From contig NZ_JAULRT010000060.1 of assembly GCF_030518215.1 (NCBI RefSeq), forward strand, positions 124,001 to 188,000: a stretch of DNA of 64,000 bases, given 5' to 3'. Both the position numbers and the translations under genes were made by a program. Below are positions 34,799 to 42,996 of this stretch, one piece after another. The notes under the pieces were generated by a model. It was not told the origin of the DNA. It saw only the letters and a program-made list of their open reading frames with translations, and searched no databases. Origin of the DNA: Gilvimarinus algae. Lineage in GTDB: Bacteria > Pseudomonadota > Gammaproteobacteria > Pseudomonadales > Cellvibrionaceae. The stretch's first letter is position 1; every line of letters begins with the position of its first letter.

Positions 34799-35995
34799 TC
34801 AATTGGTGTTGTCAGGGCGAGGCAAGTGTTTGGCGCTCCACGCGGGATAGTCTTTGAGTACCTCTTTGGGCTTGCCTGTGAACCAGGCGTAGCCATCGCG
34901 CCGCTCCTGGGAGATCTCGCTGACGTCGTAGTGCACCGAGCCGTCTCGGTCGCCAAACACGGGCCGATTGCTGCCGATCTCACAAAAGCGTGCCCAAATA
35001 GGGCCAGCGCCGTCCTTTTTGAACAGTTCATTGTGCCCGCGCGATGTTTGCTCCCACGTGTAATCGTCAATGCGGTTGGTGGCAAACCAGTTGTGCGCGG
35101 CGACAATCGCCTGCTTTAGTTCGGTACTGGGCTCGTCCAGTTCCATCAAAAATTCCACCAGCTCGGCGCTTTCGGCCGTGGCCAGCGCCAGGGGTTCAAA
35201 CTTGCGGGCGTTGAGGGGCGCCAGCGTTTGCGGGTGGTGCTGGGCCCCCCAGATGGTAGGTGTACCATCCACGATCACTTGTGTATCCAGCACCGCCTGG
35301 ATGCCCCGGTCAAAGCTTTGCCTAGCTTGGGTGACCAGCGGTTCGGGTAGAAAGTCCAGCGGCGGTTGCCGGCGGGCCGCGGCATGGAGCACCTTAAGCA
35401 ACTTGCCCATGACCTCGTCGTTGTAGGTGATGTAGTCATGGTAGCCGCCGGTGAGAGGAAAGTTCTGCGGCCAGCCGCCACCCGGGTACTGGGCCAGGGT
35501 AATAAGCCGCACGGCGCGGGCGACGGCATCGGCGTAAGCGGGTTCGTCAGTGGCCTGATGGGCTTTGGCGAGCAGCCAGATTTGGGTGGTGGTGGCGCCG
35601 TTATCAAAAGTGGGGATGTAGTGAGACTCCACGCCGTAGGCCTGCCCTGGCTGGCGAGTCTCCACGCTCATATCGGTACGCTTAGACCAGCCGCCGGAAG
35701 GCGTTTGGTAGGAGAGCACAATCTTGGCGATGCGCTGACCCTCGGCTGTGGTAAAAAAGTCCACCGGGGCGTCCGGGTCAAAGCCAAATTTGCTGGTGGG
35801 GGGCGCCGGCAAGGGTTCGGTCCGGCCGCTGGATTCGAGCTCCGCCGTCATGGCCTGGTGATCGTATTGGCGCACTTGTTCTGAGAGCCGCTGGTAGGCT
35901 TGCGGTGAGCGGGCGGGTTCCAGCGTCGCGAGCTCAAGAGCGCAGGGTGAAACCGACAGGCACGCTAGGGCGATCAGGCAGAACAGGCGTTGCAT
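34799..35995 (-). CDS. Secreted pectate lyase, polysaccharide lyase family 10
   Basis: 398 residues with a signal peptide (FCLIALACLSVSPCAL). PL10 hallmarks include GGWPQNFPL, ITYNDEVMGKLL, WGAQHHPQTLAPLNARKFE and the IRDDYTWEQ-like region in RIDDYTWEQTSRGHNE. These lyases cut polygalacturonate by beta-elimination with calcium and are common in Cellvibrio-type degraders. There is no carbohydrate-binding module. A 31-codon upstream frame with a good ribosome site ends 24 bases before it. Neighbours do not include other pectin genes. Confidence 0.88.
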   Translation of the reverse strand: MQRLFCLIALACLSVSPCALELATLEPARSPQAYQRLSEQVRQYDHQAMTAELESSGRTEPLPAPPTSKFGFDPDAPVDFFTTAEGQRIAKIVLSYQTPSGGWSKRTDMSVETRQPGQAYGVESHYIPTFDNGATTTQIWLLAKAHQATDEPAYADAVARAVRLITLAQYPGGGWPQNFPLTGGYHDYITYNDEVMGKLLKVLHAAARRQPPLDFLPEPLVTQARQSFDRGIQAVLDTQVIVDGTPTIWGAQHHPQTLAPLNARKFEPLALATAESAELVEFLMELDEPSTELKQAIVAAHNWFATNRIDDYTWEQTSRGHNELFKKDGAGPIWARFCEIGSNRPVFGDRDGSVHYDVSEISQERRDGYAWFTGKPKEVLKDYPAWSAKHLPRPDNTN

Positions 35996-36350
35996 AGAGA
36001 AACTCCGGCGGAGGTGATTTTATGGACGCAAGAATACAGTATGGTCAGGCCAATTATCAATCCTGGTCAGGCAGTGGCGGTGTGTTCGTAAAGCGTGTCG
36101 CCTGGCTTCGGTCATGTTGGGCTCCTTGGCGGTGATTCGCGGTCTGTCGATCTTAGCTAAGTTTACCGACGGTCCACGCCTCGCCAACCGCTTTATGTGC
36201 ATCTATGTGCTTCGCGAAGGGCGGTGCTGCTTGCTTGCCGGACAACTCATGAAAGTTTGGAGCAGTGGAGTCCAAAGGCTATGATAGAGCCTCAGTAAAG
36301 ATTTTATGGTGCGATGCCGCCTGGGATCGCCACACTACGTTGGATGCATT
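35996..36350. other. Intergenic region around a small ORF
   Basis: About 355 bases between pectate lyase and HxlR genes. Other than the small minus-strand frame at 36020-36115 I see a 9-bp direct repeat (TGGTCAGGC at 36042 and 36064) and nothing else. It should hold the promoters of both flanking genes. Confidence 0.4.
36020..36115 (-). CDS. Putative 31-residue upstream ORF of the pectate lyase
   Basis: ATG at 36115 follows AAGGAG at a suitable distance. The peptide is Arg/His-rich (TEARRHALRTHRHCL). It ends 24 bases before the lyase start and may be a leader peptide. Codon-level support is weak and no homologue comes to mind. Confidence 0.25.
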   Translation of the reverse strand: MTEARRHALRTHRHCLTRIDNWPDHTVFLRP

Positions 36351-36749
36351 ATGAGTGAATTGCCCAGCCCGGTGTCGGGTACCGCGCCCGACACGCTCGA
36401 TCCACACCGCAAGCACATTGGCCCGCTGGAAAAAGAGTGTCCGGTGTGGGCGGCCATCAATGTACTGCGCGGTCGTTGGAAACCCTCTATTTTGTGCGAG
36501 ATCGTCAAGCAGCCGCAGCGCTACTCGGATATTCGCAAAGCCCTGCCGCATATTTCAGCCCAGACCCTGACGGTGCAGTTGCGCGAGCTTGAGGCCGACG
36601 GTCTGGTGGTACGCGATGTCTATGCCGAGGTGCCGGTGCGGGTCGAGTATCGATTGACGCCTTTGGCCGAGTCGCTGTCCGAGGTGATGGATGAGTTGGA
36701 GCAATGGGGTGCGCGCTACCTGCAAGAACGTGCCGGGTCTGGTCACTAA
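36351..36749 (+). CDS. HxlR/YodB-type transcriptional regulator with N-terminal Cys
   Basis: 132 residues. The core contains KECPVWAAINVLRGRWKPSILCEI, LPHISAQTLTVQLRELEADGLV and YAEVPVRVEYRLTPL. The Cys in KECPV occupies the place of the redox-sensing Cys in B. subtilis YodB, which controls an azoreductase; an azoreductase gene follows here 88 bases later on the same strand. It therefore probably senses quinones or diazo stress and controls that gene. The ATG at 36351 is preferred because upstream residues are not conserved. Confidence 0.85.
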   Translation: MSELPSPVSGTAPDTLDPHRKHIGPLEKECPVWAAINVLRGRWKPSILCEIVKQPQRYSDIRKALPHISAQTLTVQLRELEADGLVVRDVYAEVPVRVEYRLTPLAESLSEVMDELEQWGARYLQERAGSGH

Positions 36750-36837
36750 AACCTGAGTTGCTCAGATAATTGGTTCTGGATGCGCAGAAACGGCCTGTGA
36801 CACAGTGACGCTACTTTAATGTCACAGGAGACACACC

Positions 36838-37518
36838 GTGCACAATCTGCTGATCCTTCATTCCAGTGGTCGGGTAAACCGCTCGATTACCCGCCAGCTG
36901 GCCTCGCAATTTCGCCAGCAGTGGCAGGACGCCTTTGCCGATGCCCACATCCTCGAGAGAGACTTGGTGGCCAGTCCTTGCAGCTTAGTTGACGAGCCTT
37001 GGATTGCCGCTGCTTTTACCCCTGATTCCGAGCAGACCGCTTTCATGCGCCAGCGTCTGGAGCAGAGCAATACGCTTGTGAAGGAGTTGATGGCTGCAGA
37101 CCATGTCGTTATAGGCGCCCCGCTGTACAACTTCGGTATGCCGGCAGCGCTCAAGGCCTACTTTGATCAAATCGTGCGGGTGGGTAAAACTTTTGCGTTC
37201 GATCCGGCGCAGCCGGAGCCCTACACACCCCTGCTCGGGCAGACACCGGTAACCGTGATCATCAGCGCTGGCGACGGCGCCCTCTTGCCTGGCGGGCCGC
37301 TCTACCACCTCAATAGTCTTGAACCCCACCTGAAAACCCTGGCGGGATTTATCGGCCTGGCGGAGCCGGATTTTGTACGCGTGGGTTACGACGAGTATCA
37401 GGATGACCGGCACCTGGATTCGAAAGAGCGGGCAGCGAAAGCCTTGTCGGATCATGTGCGAACGGTGGTGGCGCGGCGCCGTTCGCAGGCAGGTATGTTG
37501 GAAAAAGTAGTGGGGTAA
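36838..37518 (+). CDS. azoR: FMN-dependent NADH-azoreductase
   Basis: 226 residues from a GTG with AGGAG upstream. Flavodoxin-like fold with HSSGRVNRSITRQLA, the FMN-binding G-A-P-L-Y-N-F-G-M-P-A block and ISAGDG. AzoR reduces quinones and azo compounds with NADH. Downstream of an HxlR regulator with a likely redox Cys, so it is probably inducible by electrophiles. A symmetrical terminator separates it from the convergent TonB receptor. Confidence 0.88.
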   Translation: MHNLLILHSSGRVNRSITRQLASQFRQQWQDAFADAHILERDLVASPCSLVDEPWIAAAFTPDSEQTAFMRQRLEQSNTLVKELMAADHVVIGAPLYNFGMPAALKAYFDQIVRVGKTFAFDPAQPEPYTPLLGQTPVTVIISAGDGALLPGGPLYHLNSLEPHLKTLAGFIGLAEPDFVRVGYDEYQDDRHLDSKERAAKALSDHVRTVVARRRSQAGMLEKVVG

Positions 37519-37534
37519 TGAAGGGGCTGGACTC

Positions 37535-37564
37535 AGTAGCCGAAAACTCGAGTTTTCGGCTACT
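37535..37564. terminator. Bidirectional terminator between convergent genes
   Basis: Perfect 13-bp arms (AGTAGCCGAAAAC / GTTTTCGGCTACT) with a four-base loop (TCGA), lying between the azoreductase stop and the receptor stop. Short T runs are present inside both arms rather than after them. Confidence 0.65.
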
Positions 37565-37575
37565 GGTTACCCGGA

Positions 37576-39951
37576 TTAGAAACTCAACTGCACGCTGACC
37601 CAAAAGTTGCGGCCGGCGTCTTTGACGTTGTAGTGGTCGGTGAAGATCACTTCGCTTACCGCACCGCGGCCTGTGGCCAAGGTGTAGACGCCGTCGCCAT
37701 CGAGGTCGACAAAGTCGGTGGAGTAGGCGGTGAAGTCCTCGTCCAATAGGTTGTTGACCCGGGCGAAGAAGGTCAGGTGCTCGGTCAATTCATAGGTCAG
37801 CCCCAGGTTATAGAGCTCGTAGTTTTCGTAGTAGCGCGCCTCGTCCAGCACCGTATCCCAGTCGCGGTAGCGATCTGAGCGCAGCTCGGCCTGCAGCGAC
37901 AGGGTCAGGTTGCTGAGCAGGGCCCAGTCCAGGCTGGCATTGGCCATGTGCTCGGCGGTGTTGGTCAGTGGCTGACCTTCCTGCGGCCCGCTTTTTTGTT
38001 CGCTGTCGGTCCAGGTGTAGTTGGCATTAATGGACCAATTGTCACTGATCAGGTAGCGGCCCGCCGCCTCGACACCCTGAATGTCCACCTCGTCGATGTT
38101 GATCTTCTGACTGTAGGTGGTGTAACCCAGCGCGTCGTAGCTGCCAAGGTTCACGCAGGGGCGTACGCCGCCGGTGGTTTCACAACTGTAAACGGTGTCG
38201 CCTCTGGCGATTTTGTCGTCAAACCGAGTGTTGAAGTAGGTGATGTTGAAGTTGTGTCCCTGCTCGCCAGTCCAGTAGAGCGCGATCTCGCTGTTGACGC
38301 TGGTCTCAGGTTCGAGCTCCGGGTTGCCGGCAAAGGGCGAGGTGCCCTGGCCGCCAAAGCCGGTGATGCCGTCGTAGAGATCGGTGGTTTGCGGTGTTTT
38401 GTAGCCGGTCGCGACGCCGCCTTTGACTGTCCAGTTATCACTGAGGGTGTAGACACCGTAGAGCCGCGGCGATACCTGGCTGCCGAACACATCGTGTTCG
38501 TCGTAGCGCACGCCGGCGGTCAGGGTAAAGGGCGTGATCGGGCTCCAGCTGTCTTCGACAAACAAAGAGTACATCTGCTGTTCCTGCACGCCACCGGGGT
38601 TGCCGCTCTCCATGCCGAACACGCCGTCTTCCAGCTCGCCGTCAATCACCTGGCTGCCGATGACCAGCGTGTGTTTACCCATTGCCTCAAAGGGAATGTC
38701 AACGCGCGCGTCCAGGGTGTACTGGCTGCTGTTGAGCGGGCGTGCCGGGCGCGGTAGGAACGTGCGCTCGGCGAGATCGCGTCGCTCGTCTTCGCTCATG
38801 CCGGCGTAGTCGCCGGTGCCGTCGTACATTTCCTGCAGCAGCAGGCGCTCGGTAACGGTCAGGGGTAGGGTACGGCCATCGTTGGCCGTATCCACGTAAG
38901 ACAGGGCCACATAGCTGGTGCCAAAGCGCCAGTCGCCATCGTGACTCAGCGACCACCACTCGCGATTAAACTCCTGGTCGGCGGCGTAACCGGCGCGCGG
39001 GTTGACCTGGCCGCGGCTGTCTTGCCACAGAGCCTCGATATTGTCCTTGGTGCCCAGCGGGTAGGAGAGGGTGCCGGTATCCGGGTCGATAAAAGGTGTG
39101 TTGTCGTACACCTGGCTGGAGTGGTCGTAATCAAAGCGCAGGGTGTTGCTGGCATTGGGGGTGTAGGTGAGGCTGACACCGTACTCCTGGGTCTCGGCGT
39201 CGACCGTTCGGCCGCCACCGCCAAAACCGAGGCTTCGGTAGTGCACTTGACCGTTGGGGTCGACAGCGGGCTCAAACTGAGGTGACGAGGCCTCTGAGTC
39301 GAAGTAGCTGCCGCGCAGGCCGAGCGCGAGCGTGTTATCGATGAGTGGGCCGGCCGCGGCAAAGTCCGCCTGCGCCGTATTGCCAAAGTCGCTGTTTTCC
39401 TGAAAATTGCCGGCCAAGTTAAGCGTGCCGAACCAGCGGTCGGTGACCTTTTTGGTAATGATGTTGATCACCCCGCCCATGGCGTCGGCGCCGTAAAGGG
39501 TGGAGGCCGGACCGCGAATCACTTCAATACGCTCAATGGCTTCGGCTGGTGGCATATGACCGAAGGCGTTGCCGCCAAAGTTGTTGGGGTAAATGTCGCC
39601 GTGGTTGTTTTGGCGTTTTCCGTCGATCAGGTAAAGGGTGTACTCCCCGGTCAAGCCGCGCATACTGACGCTGCCCTGGCCAGTTTTATCGCGAGTGGTG
39701 CCGATATCAATACCCTCTTGATACTTGAGCATATCCAGAAGGTTGACGTGAGGGCGGGTGAGAATCTCGGTTTGATCAATCACCGAGATACTGGCCGGCG
39801 CGTCGGTAAGCTTTTGTTCAAAGCCAGAAGCGGTAATGACGATTTCTTCAGTGATTTTGGGCTTTTCGTTCGCGTGAGCCCCTACCGTTGTTATGAATGC
39901 TGCTGCGCCCAAGTGGAGCGCTGCTCCGCGATACCCCGTTGTTCTGGCCAA
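37576..39951 (-). CDS. TonB-dependent catecholate-siderophore/colicin-type receptor
   Basis: About 791 residues. I chose the TTG at 39951, six bases after GGGGGAG, because it gives a signal peptide (GYRGAALHLGAAAFITTVGAHA); a TTG at 39966 is possible. The TonB box is near EEIVITAS, the plug carries VSMRGLTGEYTLYLIDGKRQ, the IERIEVIRGPASTLYGADAMGG block and a GGVINIITKK. This is the FepA/CirA/BfrA class. A Fur-like box lies 36 bases upstream of the start. It likely imports a catecholate chelate. It interrupts the otherwise conserved hemW-rdgB junction. Confidence 0.9.
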   Translation of the reverse strand: MARTTGYRGAALHLGAAAFITTVGAHANEKPKITEEIVITASGFEQKLTDAPASISVIDQTEILTRPHVNLLDMLKYQEGIDIGTTRDKTGQGSVSMRGLTGEYTLYLIDGKRQNNHGDIYPNNFGGNAFGHMPPAEAIERIEVIRGPASTLYGADAMGGVINIITKKVTDRWFGTLNLAGNFQENSDFGNTAQADFAAAGPLIDNTLALGLRGSYFDSEASSPQFEPAVDPNGQVHYRSLGFGGGGRTVDAETQEYGVSLTYTPNASNTLRFDYDHSSQVYDNTPFIDPDTGTLSYPLGTKDNIEALWQDSRGQVNPRAGYAADQEFNREWWSLSHDGDWRFGTSYVALSYVDTANDGRTLPLTVTERLLLQEMYDGTGDYAGMSEDERRDLAERTFLPRPARPLNSSQYTLDARVDIPFEAMGKHTLVIGSQVIDGELEDGVFGMESGNPGGVQEQQMYSLFVEDSWSPITPFTLTAGVRYDEHDVFGSQVSPRLYGVYTLSDNWTVKGGVATGYKTPQTTDLYDGITGFGGQGTSPFAGNPELEPETSVNSEIALYWTGEQGHNFNITYFNTRFDDKIARGDTVYSCETTGGVRPCVNLGSYDALGYTTYSQKINIDEVDIQGVEAAGRYLISDNWSINANYTWTDSEQKSGPQEGQPLTNTAEHMANASLDWALLSNLTLSLQAELRSDRYRDWDTVLDEARYYENYELYNLGLTYELTEHLTFFARVNNLLDEDFTAYSTDFVDLDGDGVYTLATGRGAVSEVIFTDHYNVKDAGRNFWVSVQLSF

Positions 39952-39986
39952 AATCCACTCCCCCAAACTGATAATATTAATAAGGG

Positions 39987-40001
39987 TGAGAATTATTCAC
40001 A
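39987..40001 (-). promoter_or_regulatory. Candidate Fur box upstream of the catecholate receptor
   Basis: TGAGAATTATTCACA agrees with the 7-1-7 Fur inverted repeat (TGATAAT-x-ATTATCA) at about 12 of 14 arm positions by eye. It lies 36 bases before the receptor's start on the minus strand. Confidence 0.6.
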
Positions 40002-40058
40002 TTTGGGAAGAAATTTCAAGCTCTATGTTAAGTGACAGGCTGGTGGGTGGCGCCGGCC

Positions 40059-40661
40059 TTAGGGCTCTGTGCGGGGTAGGGCATGTAGAAGTGCGCTCAG
40101 GGCGAGCGCGCGGTGGCTGATGCGGCCTTTTTCATCTTTGCCGAGCTCGGCGGCCGAGCACTCGTGGGTGGGAACATAAAACAGAGGGTCATAGCCAAAG
40201 CCGCCATCGCCTCTGGAGGCGTTGAGTATGCGACCCTCCCAGCTACCTTGGCAGATCAGTGGGGTGGGGTCCTGGGCATGACGCATATACACCAACACAC
40301 ATTGATAACGCGCCGTGCGTTCGGCGTCGGGCACGCCCTTTAGTGCTTCGAGCAGGGCGGCGTTATTGCGCTCGTTGGTGGCGCCCGGCCCGGAAAAGCG
40401 CGCTGAATAAATCCCGGGGCGGCCATTGAGGGCGTCTACCTCTATGCCCGAGTCGTCGGCGAGCGCTGGCAGGCCGGTGCTCTGGCAGGCATTGCGCGCC
40501 TTGATGATGGCGTTTTCGACAAAGCTGAGGCCGGTTTCCTCGGCGTCCACCACATCGAACTGCGACTGGGGCAACACCTCAAGCTTGGCGTGCGCCAGCA
40601 GTTGCTGAAACTCCTTGAGCTTGCCTGGGTTAGAGCTGGCGAGAACGATGCGCCGGCTCAT
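40059..40661 (-). CDS. rdgB: XTP/dITP pyrophosphatase RdgB
   Basis: 200 residues. Family start VLASSNPGKLKEFQQLL, ADDSGIEVDALNGRPGIYSARFSG, and GDGGFGYDPLFY near the C terminus. It removes non-canonical purine triphosphates. The start overlaps the preceding DUF4426 stop by ATGA; gene order rdgB-DUF4426-metW-metX is as in Pseudomonas. Confidence 0.95.
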   Translation of the reverse strand: MSRRIVLASSNPGKLKEFQQLLAHAKLEVLPQSQFDVVDAEETGLSFVENAIIKARNACQSTGLPALADDSGIEVDALNGRPGIYSARFSGPGATNERNNAALLEALKGVPDAERTARYQCVLVYMRHAQDPTPLICQGSWEGRILNASRGDGGFGYDPLFYVPTHECSAAELGKDEKGRISHRALALSALLHALPRTEP

Positions 40662-41149
40662 GAGTCTTCTCCCCGGTAGAGCTTGCGGGAGAAGTTAACC
40701 GTAAAGCTCTGTTCTGCGCCCTCGGGGGCCACATCAATGGCAAAGTGATACATCTCTTCGTTGCTGTGTTTGAGAGGTGCAATGTAGTAGGTGGCATTGC
40801 CCTCGTCGACCTCGCGAAATTTAAGCGTCTGCAACTGCTGAATCAGGTTTTTTGCCGTGCCGCTTACCTGAGCCGGCAGGCCCAGGCTGGTTTGGCCGCT
40901 CTCAGTTTTGGTGACGCTGATGTTGATCAGCGCCTGGTCGCGGGCGCGGGTGATGCCATAGGCCTGCGCCACTTTGGGTGGAACAAAGGCGCTGTTGAAA
41001 ACACTGAAGTGAACCGTGTAGGAACCAAACTGTTGGCTGCGCTCACTTTGCTCAATCTCTCTCGCTTCGGGGATTTCCCGCTGCGGGTCGGCATGACTGG
41101 CGCCGGCCAACACAGCCGTAAGCAGTAATACACCCTGAAAAAAACGCAT
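40658..41149 (-). CDS. DUF4426 periplasmic protein
   Basis: 163 residues with a signal peptide (VLLLTAVLAGASHA). The mature part carries YTVHFSVFNSAFVPP and AYGITRARDQALINIS; these conserved stretches mark DUF4426, found next to rdgB and metW in pseudomonads. No function is known. Confidence 0.82.
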   Translation of the reverse strand: MRFFQGVLLLTAVLAGASHADPQREIPEAREIEQSERSQQFGSYTVHFSVFNSAFVPPKVAQAYGITRARDQALINISVTKTESGQTSLGLPAQVSGTAKNLIQQLQTLKFREVDEGNATYYIAPLKHSNEEMYHFAIDVAPEGAEQSFTVNFSRKLYRGEDS

Positions 41150-41170
41150 GACCGTCTCCCGTAAGTTAGT

Positions 41171-41758
41171 TTATTTACTCAAATGGTATACGGCGGTTTC
41201 GCCAAACAAGTTGGGTGCGAGGTTGCCGAGCACCTGCGCCGAGCGCTCATTGACGACCTGGCGATGCAGGACGTTGATGTGCTTTTCCCGGCAGAGCACC
41301 TCAAAATCCTTGAAGGTACAAAAGTGAATATTGGGTGTGTCGTACCACTCGTAGGGCAAGAGGTCGGACACCGGCATACGTCCCTTAAACGTCAGGTGAA
41401 AGCGCGCTTTCCAGTGGCCAAAATTGGGGAAGGTGACGATGCACTCTTTGCCGACTCTGAGCATTTCATCCAGGACTCGGTGCGGGTAGCGCATGGTTTG
41501 TAGCGCCTGGGTCATGAGGACGGTATCGAAGCTGTTGTCTTCAAAGTTTTCCAGACCGCGGTCCAGGTTCTGGTTGATCACATTCACACCGCGGCTGATG
41601 CAGGTTTGAATTTGCTGGGGGTCAATTTCCAGCCCGTAGCCTACCACCTGCTTGTTGTCAGCCAGCAGTTTGAGCAAGGTACCGTCACCGCAGCCGAGAT
41701 CGAGCACGCGGCTTTTTTCGCCAATCCAATGTTGCAGTTGATCAAAATCGAAGCGCAT
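41171..41758 (-). CDS. metW: Methionine biosynthesis protein MetW
   Basis: 195 residues. SAM-methyltransferase fold with VLDLGCGDGTLLKLL near the N terminus, and WYDTPNIHFCT. It is translated with MetX (two bases apart), as in Pseudomonas. MetW is needed for full MetX activity in some bacteria. Confidence 0.93.
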   Translation of the reverse strand: MRFDFDQLQHWIGEKSRVLDLGCGDGTLLKLLADNKQVVGYGLEIDPQQIQTCISRGVNVINQNLDRGLENFEDNSFDTVLMTQALQTMRYPHRVLDEMLRVGKECIVTFPNFGHWKARFHLTFKGRMPVSDLLPYEWYDTPNIHFCTFKDFEVLCREKHINVLHRQVVNERSAQVLGNLAPNLFGETAVYHLSK

Positions 41759-41760
41759 GG

Positions 41761-42906
41761 TTACTCCGTGGCGATGCTGGCCATGTAGCGGGTGAAGGAC
41801 TCGCGGTAGTGGTCATTGGGCAGTAAAAAGGCATCGTGACCAAAGGGTGACTCCACCTCGGTGTAGCTGACGTTTTTGTGGGCAGAGATAAGCGCGTCGA
41901 CAATTTCCCGCGAGCGCTCGACCGGAAAGCGCCAGTCGGTCGTAAATGAGGCGACGTAAAAGTTGCATTGGGCGCGGCGAAAAGCCACAGACGGGTCGTC
42001 GTTGTATTCACGGGCCAGATCAAAATAATCCAGCGCCCGGGTCATTAGAATGTAGGTGTTGGCGTCGAAGCTGTCGGAGAAAGTATCGCCCTGGTAGCGC
42101 AGATAGCTCTCTACCTGAAACTCCACCAGATCGTCCAGGCCCTGCTCAAAGCTGCCGCTTCGCAGTTCCCGGCCGAATTTTTCACCCATCACGTGATCGG
42201 ACAGATAGGTAATGTGACCGATCATGCGCGCGACCGCCAACCCGCTTTTGGGGTAGGTGTCGTGCGCCAGGTAATCACCGTCGTGAAACTTGGGGTCGTT
42301 GATGATCGCCTGACGCGCGGTTTCGTTAAAGGCAATGTTCTGTGCCGACAGCTTGAGCGCCGAGGCGATCACCACGCAGTGGCGCAGCCGGTCCGGGTAC
42401 TCCAGAGCCCAGCGCATGGCCTGCATACCGCCGAGACTGCCACCCACCACAGCGGCCCATTGGGCAATGCCCAGTTTGCCCGCCAGGCGTGCCTGAGAGT
42501 GCACCCAGTCGCGCACCCGCAGTTTGGGAAAGTCGGCTCCCCAGGCCTTGCCCGTCTCCGGGTTAATGCTACGGGGGCCGGTGGAGCCGTTGCAGCCGCC
42601 GAGGTTGTTGAGGCTCACCACAAAGAATTTATTGGTGTCTATGGCTTTGCCGGGGCCGATGTAACCATCCCACCAGCCGGGCTTGCGATCCTCGGTGCTG
42701 TGAAAGCCCGCCGCATGATGGTGGCCTGAGAGTGCGTGGCAAATCAACACCGCGTTGGATTTGTTCGCGTTTAACTCGCCATAGGTTTCAATCACCAGCT
42801 CGTATTGCTGGAGGGTGCGGCCGCAGGCGAGCGTGAGCGGCTCGTCGAAAACCAGGGTTTGGGGGGCCACCAAGCCCACCGAATCGTCCGGGAAAGGGTG
42901 TGTCAT
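41761..42906 (-). CDS. metX: Homoserine O-acyltransferase MetX
   Basis: 381 residues. Alpha/beta-hydrolase fold with the nucleophile Ser157 in GGSLGG, an Asp in FTTDWRFP and His in GHDAFLL. It activates homoserine for methionine synthesis. Pseudomonas-type MetX proteins paired with MetW use succinyl-CoA rather than acetyl-CoA; which acyl donor is used here cannot be read with certainty. The gene precedes metW on the minus strand. Confidence 0.94.
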   Translation of the reverse strand: MTHPFPDDSVGLVAPQTLVFDEPLTLACGRTLQQYELVIETYGELNANKSNAVLICHALSGHHHAAGFHSTEDRKPGWWDGYIGPGKAIDTNKFFVVSLNNLGGCNGSTGPRSINPETGKAWGADFPKLRVRDWVHSQARLAGKLGIAQWAAVVGGSLGGMQAMRWALEYPDRLRHCVVIASALKLSAQNIAFNETARQAIINDPKFHDGDYLAHDTYPKSGLAVARMIGHITYLSDHVMGEKFGRELRSGSFEQGLDDLVEFQVESYLRYQGDTFSDSFDANTYILMTRALDYFDLAREYNDDPSVAFRRAQCNFYVASFTTDWRFPVERSREIVDALISAHKNVSYTEVESPFGHDAFLLPNDHYRESFTRYMASIATE

Positions 42907-42996
42907 GCAAGGGTCTCAGGCTGCGGATCTATGCAGGCAAAGGCGCAAGTCTAAAGTCGCGCCTGCCGGGCTGCAAGTCAGCGAGCCCGGGGCGGA

